Source: Huintestinicola sp050874005
GTDB taxonomy: Bacteria; Bacillota; Clostridia; Oscillospirales; Ruminococcaceae
Length of the DNA stretch: 31,996 nucleotides
NCBI RefSeq assembly: GCF_050874005.1
Contig: NZ_JBNMJV010000033.1
Span: 1-31,996, forward strand
Reading direction: 5' to 3'
The notes beneath the pieces are model-generated. The model ran no database searches, was not told the DNA's origin, and saw only the letters and a program-made list of their open reading frames with translations. The translations under genes were made by a program, and so were the position numbers. This document shows positions 30,471 through 31,996 of this stretch, piece by piece (the first letter of the stretch is position 1; each line of letters begins with the position of its first letter).

Positions 30471-31817
30471 ATGACAGGAAATATGACAGAGGGAAAACCC
30501 CTTGCCCTTATTTTCAGATTTGCTCTTCCACTTCTTATCGGCAATATTCTACAGCAGACCTACAACGTTATCGACGCCGCCATTGTGGGACGTATACTCG
30601 GCTCGGACTCGCTGGCTGCTGTGGGAGCTTCAAGCAGCGTTCAGTTTCTTGTGCTGGGCTTTTGTATGGGAATATGCTGCGGCTTCGGTATCCCTCTTGC
30701 CCAGGCTTTCGGCGCAGGTGATATGAAACGGCTGAAAAAATTTATCTTTCACGGATATCTGCTGACGGGAGCGGCGGCGGTAATAATCACAAGCATATGC
30801 GCCATATTTTGCAGCGGTATTTTAGATATCCTGTCTACCCCGGAAAACATTTTCGCCAACGCATATATCTATCTTCTGATAATTTTTTTGGGTATTCCCT
30901 TTTCACTTCTCTATAACTTCCTTTCGGCGGTGCTGAGAGCGGTGGGCGACAGCAGAACTCCTTTTATCTTTCTTGCTATATCTACCGTGCTTAATATCAT
31001 TCTCGACCTTGTTTTTATAGTCTGCTTCAAATGGGGCTGCGGGGGTGCGGCGGCGGCAACTGTAACGGCTCAGGCGCTGAGCGGAATATGCTGCTATGTT
31101 TTCATCAGAAAAAACAAGCCCGAGCTTTCCCTTGAAAAAGCAGACAGAAAATTCAGCTCGAAGGCGCTTACAACTATGATCACTATGGGTATCCCAATGG
31201 GACTGCAGTATTCTATCACCGCCATAGGCAGTATGGTAATGCAGTCGGCTAACAACGGTCTGGGCAGCGTTTACGTGTCGGGATTTACCGCAGGAATGAG
31301 GATAAAGCAGTTTATTATGTGTCCCTTTGACGCAATAGCAACTGCGGTATCGGTTTTTGCGGGGCAAAATCTGGGCGCAGGAAAGACCGACAGGGTAAAA
31401 GCAGGACTTGCCCGTGGAATTGCTGTGGGCGTGGGATACGGAATAGCCGCAGGACTTGTGCTTATCTTCTTCGGAAGAACGCTTTCGGGCATTTTTATAG
31501 ACCAAAGCGAAACGGCGGTGCTTGACGCTGCGGCAAAATATCTCCGCTGCCTCGGACATTTTTACTGGGCGCTCGGTATCCTTAACGTCTGCCGAATGAC
31601 CACTCAGGGGCTGGGATATTCCGGCAGAGCGGTCATATCGGGTTTTATGGAAATGATCGCAAGAATAATAGTAAGCGTGTTTTTCGTGGATACATACGGC
31701 TTTACGGCAATTTGCTTTGCAGATCAGTCTGCCTGGCTCGCTGCCTGCATTTATATTGTGCCTATGTGCTTTTACTGCGTCAAAAAGGCTGAACAGAAAT
31801 GTCTGCAGGAAAAATAA
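30471..31817 (+). CDS. MATE-family multidrug/cation efflux transporter
   Basis: This 448-residue membrane protein has about twelve hydrophobic segments. It begins MTGNMTEGKPLALIFRFALPLLIGNILQQ, with YNVIDAAIVGRILGSDSLAAVGASSS following, the standard opening of the MATE family. A second-half repeat has MGIPMGLQYSITAIGSMVMQSA and FAGQNLGAGKTDRVKAG. It would export organic cations or drugs in exchange for Na+ or H+. The start is the ATG at 30471, with AGAAAGAGG just upstream; an in-frame GTG at 30423 overlaps the -10 box and is rejected. It is the only rightward gene near this end and is followed by a weak hairpin. Confidence 0.92.
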   Translation: MTGNMTEGKPLALIFRFALPLLIGNILQQTYNVIDAAIVGRILGSDSLAAVGASSSVQFLVLGFCMGICCGFGIPLAQAFGAGDMKRLKKFIFHGYLLTGAAAVIITSICAIFCSGILDILSTPENIFANAYIYLLIIFLGIPFSLLYNFLSAVLRAVGDSRTPFIFLAISTVLNIILDLVFIVCFKWGCGGAAAATVTAQALSGICCYVFIRKNKPELSLEKADRKFSSKALTTMITMGIPMGLQYSITAIGSMVMQSANNGLGSVYVSGFTAGMRIKQFIMCPFDAIATAVSVFAGQNLGAGKTDRVKAGLARGIAVGVGYGIAAGLVLIFFGRTLSGIFIDQSETAVLDAAAKYLRCLGHFYWALGILNVCRMTTQGLGYSGRAVISGFMEMIARIIVSVFFVDTYGFTAICFADQSAWLAACIYIVPMCFYCVKKAEQKCLQEK

Positions 31818-31834
31818 TGTCAAAATTCCGTTAA

Positions 31835-31850
31835 AAAAGCGGACGCTTTT
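31835..31850 (+). terminator. Weak terminator after the MATE gene
   Basis: AAAAGC (31835-31840), a GGAC loop and GCTTTT (31845-31850) form a short stem-loop ending in four T residues. Confidence 0.45.
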
Positions 31851-31857
31851 CCAATAA

Positions 31858-31996
31858 TGTAGGTTTGTCAATGATGCGTTACAAAGATTTTAGAAAACTT
31901 CGCCATTGGTTAAGAAAGCCTTAACATAATCGGCAGGAGATTTCCAATTTAGCGGACGCATAGGGAAATTATTGTATTTTCTGCTGTGAACAGCAA
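31858..31996 (-). mobile_element. End of an insertion sequence of the integrase-core type
   Basis: From about 31858 (TGTAGGTTTGTCAATGATGC) to the window edge lies what looks like one terminus of an insertion sequence: a TGT-starting end followed by the 3' end of a transposase gene on the minus strand. The end position is inferred from the TGT start and the closeness to the stop codon, since the other end is outside the window. Confidence 0.5.
31890..31996 (-). CDS. Partial transposase, C-terminus only (DDE integrase core)
   Basis: The minus strand reads 34 codons and a stop: AVHSRKYNNFPMRPLNWKSP then a short tail ending NGEVF. The pattern NxFPMRPLxWKSP is how DDE integrase-core (rve-type) transposases of clostridia end. 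The Asp and Glu catalytic residues lie outside the window, so the family (IS481- or IS3-like) is not fixed. It differs from the transposase at the left edge. Confidence 0.65.
   Translation of the reverse strand, partial: AVHSRKYNNFPMRPLNWKSPADYVKAFLTNGEVF

Noticed and set aside
30903..31871. A 322-codon open frame on the minus strand over the MATE gene
   Set aside because: Antisense shadow of the MATE gene, with a Cys/His/Arg-rich product that resembles no known fold and no start signals.

Overview
The window looks like chromosomal DNA of a Gram-positive gut or rumen clostridium, most likely Ruminococcus or a close relative in the Oscillospiraceae. Support: consensus sigma-A promoters with 17-nt spacers and GGAGG-type ribosome binding sites; a Firmicute-type rimP-nusA-rnpM-infB cluster; a T-box leader; lipoprotein signal peptides; and a family 3 glycosidase with the reversed domain order known from Ruminococcus albus and Butyrivibrio. 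The genus is inferred from these features, not from a database match. Base composition looks even, except in the AT-rich, gene-free left end.

Left end (1-665): the N-terminal start of a transposase running off the window, then about 580 bases without a gene that hold two strong hairpins and a perfect CIRCE (HrcA operator) with no chaperone gene beside it. Next come two leftward cell-surface genes. One is an EpsG-like membrane protein with an extra C-terminal ILEI-like domain. The other is a lipoprotein that joins a degenerate SGNH-like domain to a polysaccharide deacetylase. A divergent perfect promoter drives an orphan sugar-type solute-binding lipoprotein (4047-5495). A 61-residue protein and the reversed GH3 enzyme (5981-8722) follow. 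A 127-bp multi-hairpin element separates the GH3 gene from a convergent 96-residue protein gene.

Middle (9370-24183): a four-gene leftward ABC operon (ATPase, permease, GldG-like protein, DUF4340 protein) related to the Gld system. Upstream of it is a long leftward housekeeping run: rimP, nusA, rnpM (ylxR), an L7Ae-type protein gene, infB, rbfA, nrnA, truB, ribF and gltX. It starts from a strong promoter with a GCAA-capped leader hairpin just before the rimP ribosome binding site.

Right part (24268-31996): a T-box-controlled ilvA-acetyltransferase-ridA operon, in which RidA clears the reactive enamine made by IlvA. Upstream are a 163-bp long-hairpin element and a ThrH-type phosphatase/phosphotransferase gene, so threonine and isoleucine metabolism cluster here. 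Then come a DtxR/MntR-type regulator co-transcribed with a GH5-like lipoprotein, an EamA-type transporter, and a divergent MATE transporter. The window ends in the C-terminus of a second, different transposase.

I found no CRISPR array, tRNA or rRNA and no clear new defence system. The most unusual items are the orphan CIRCE, the two structured intergenic elements, and the domain fusions in the surface genes.
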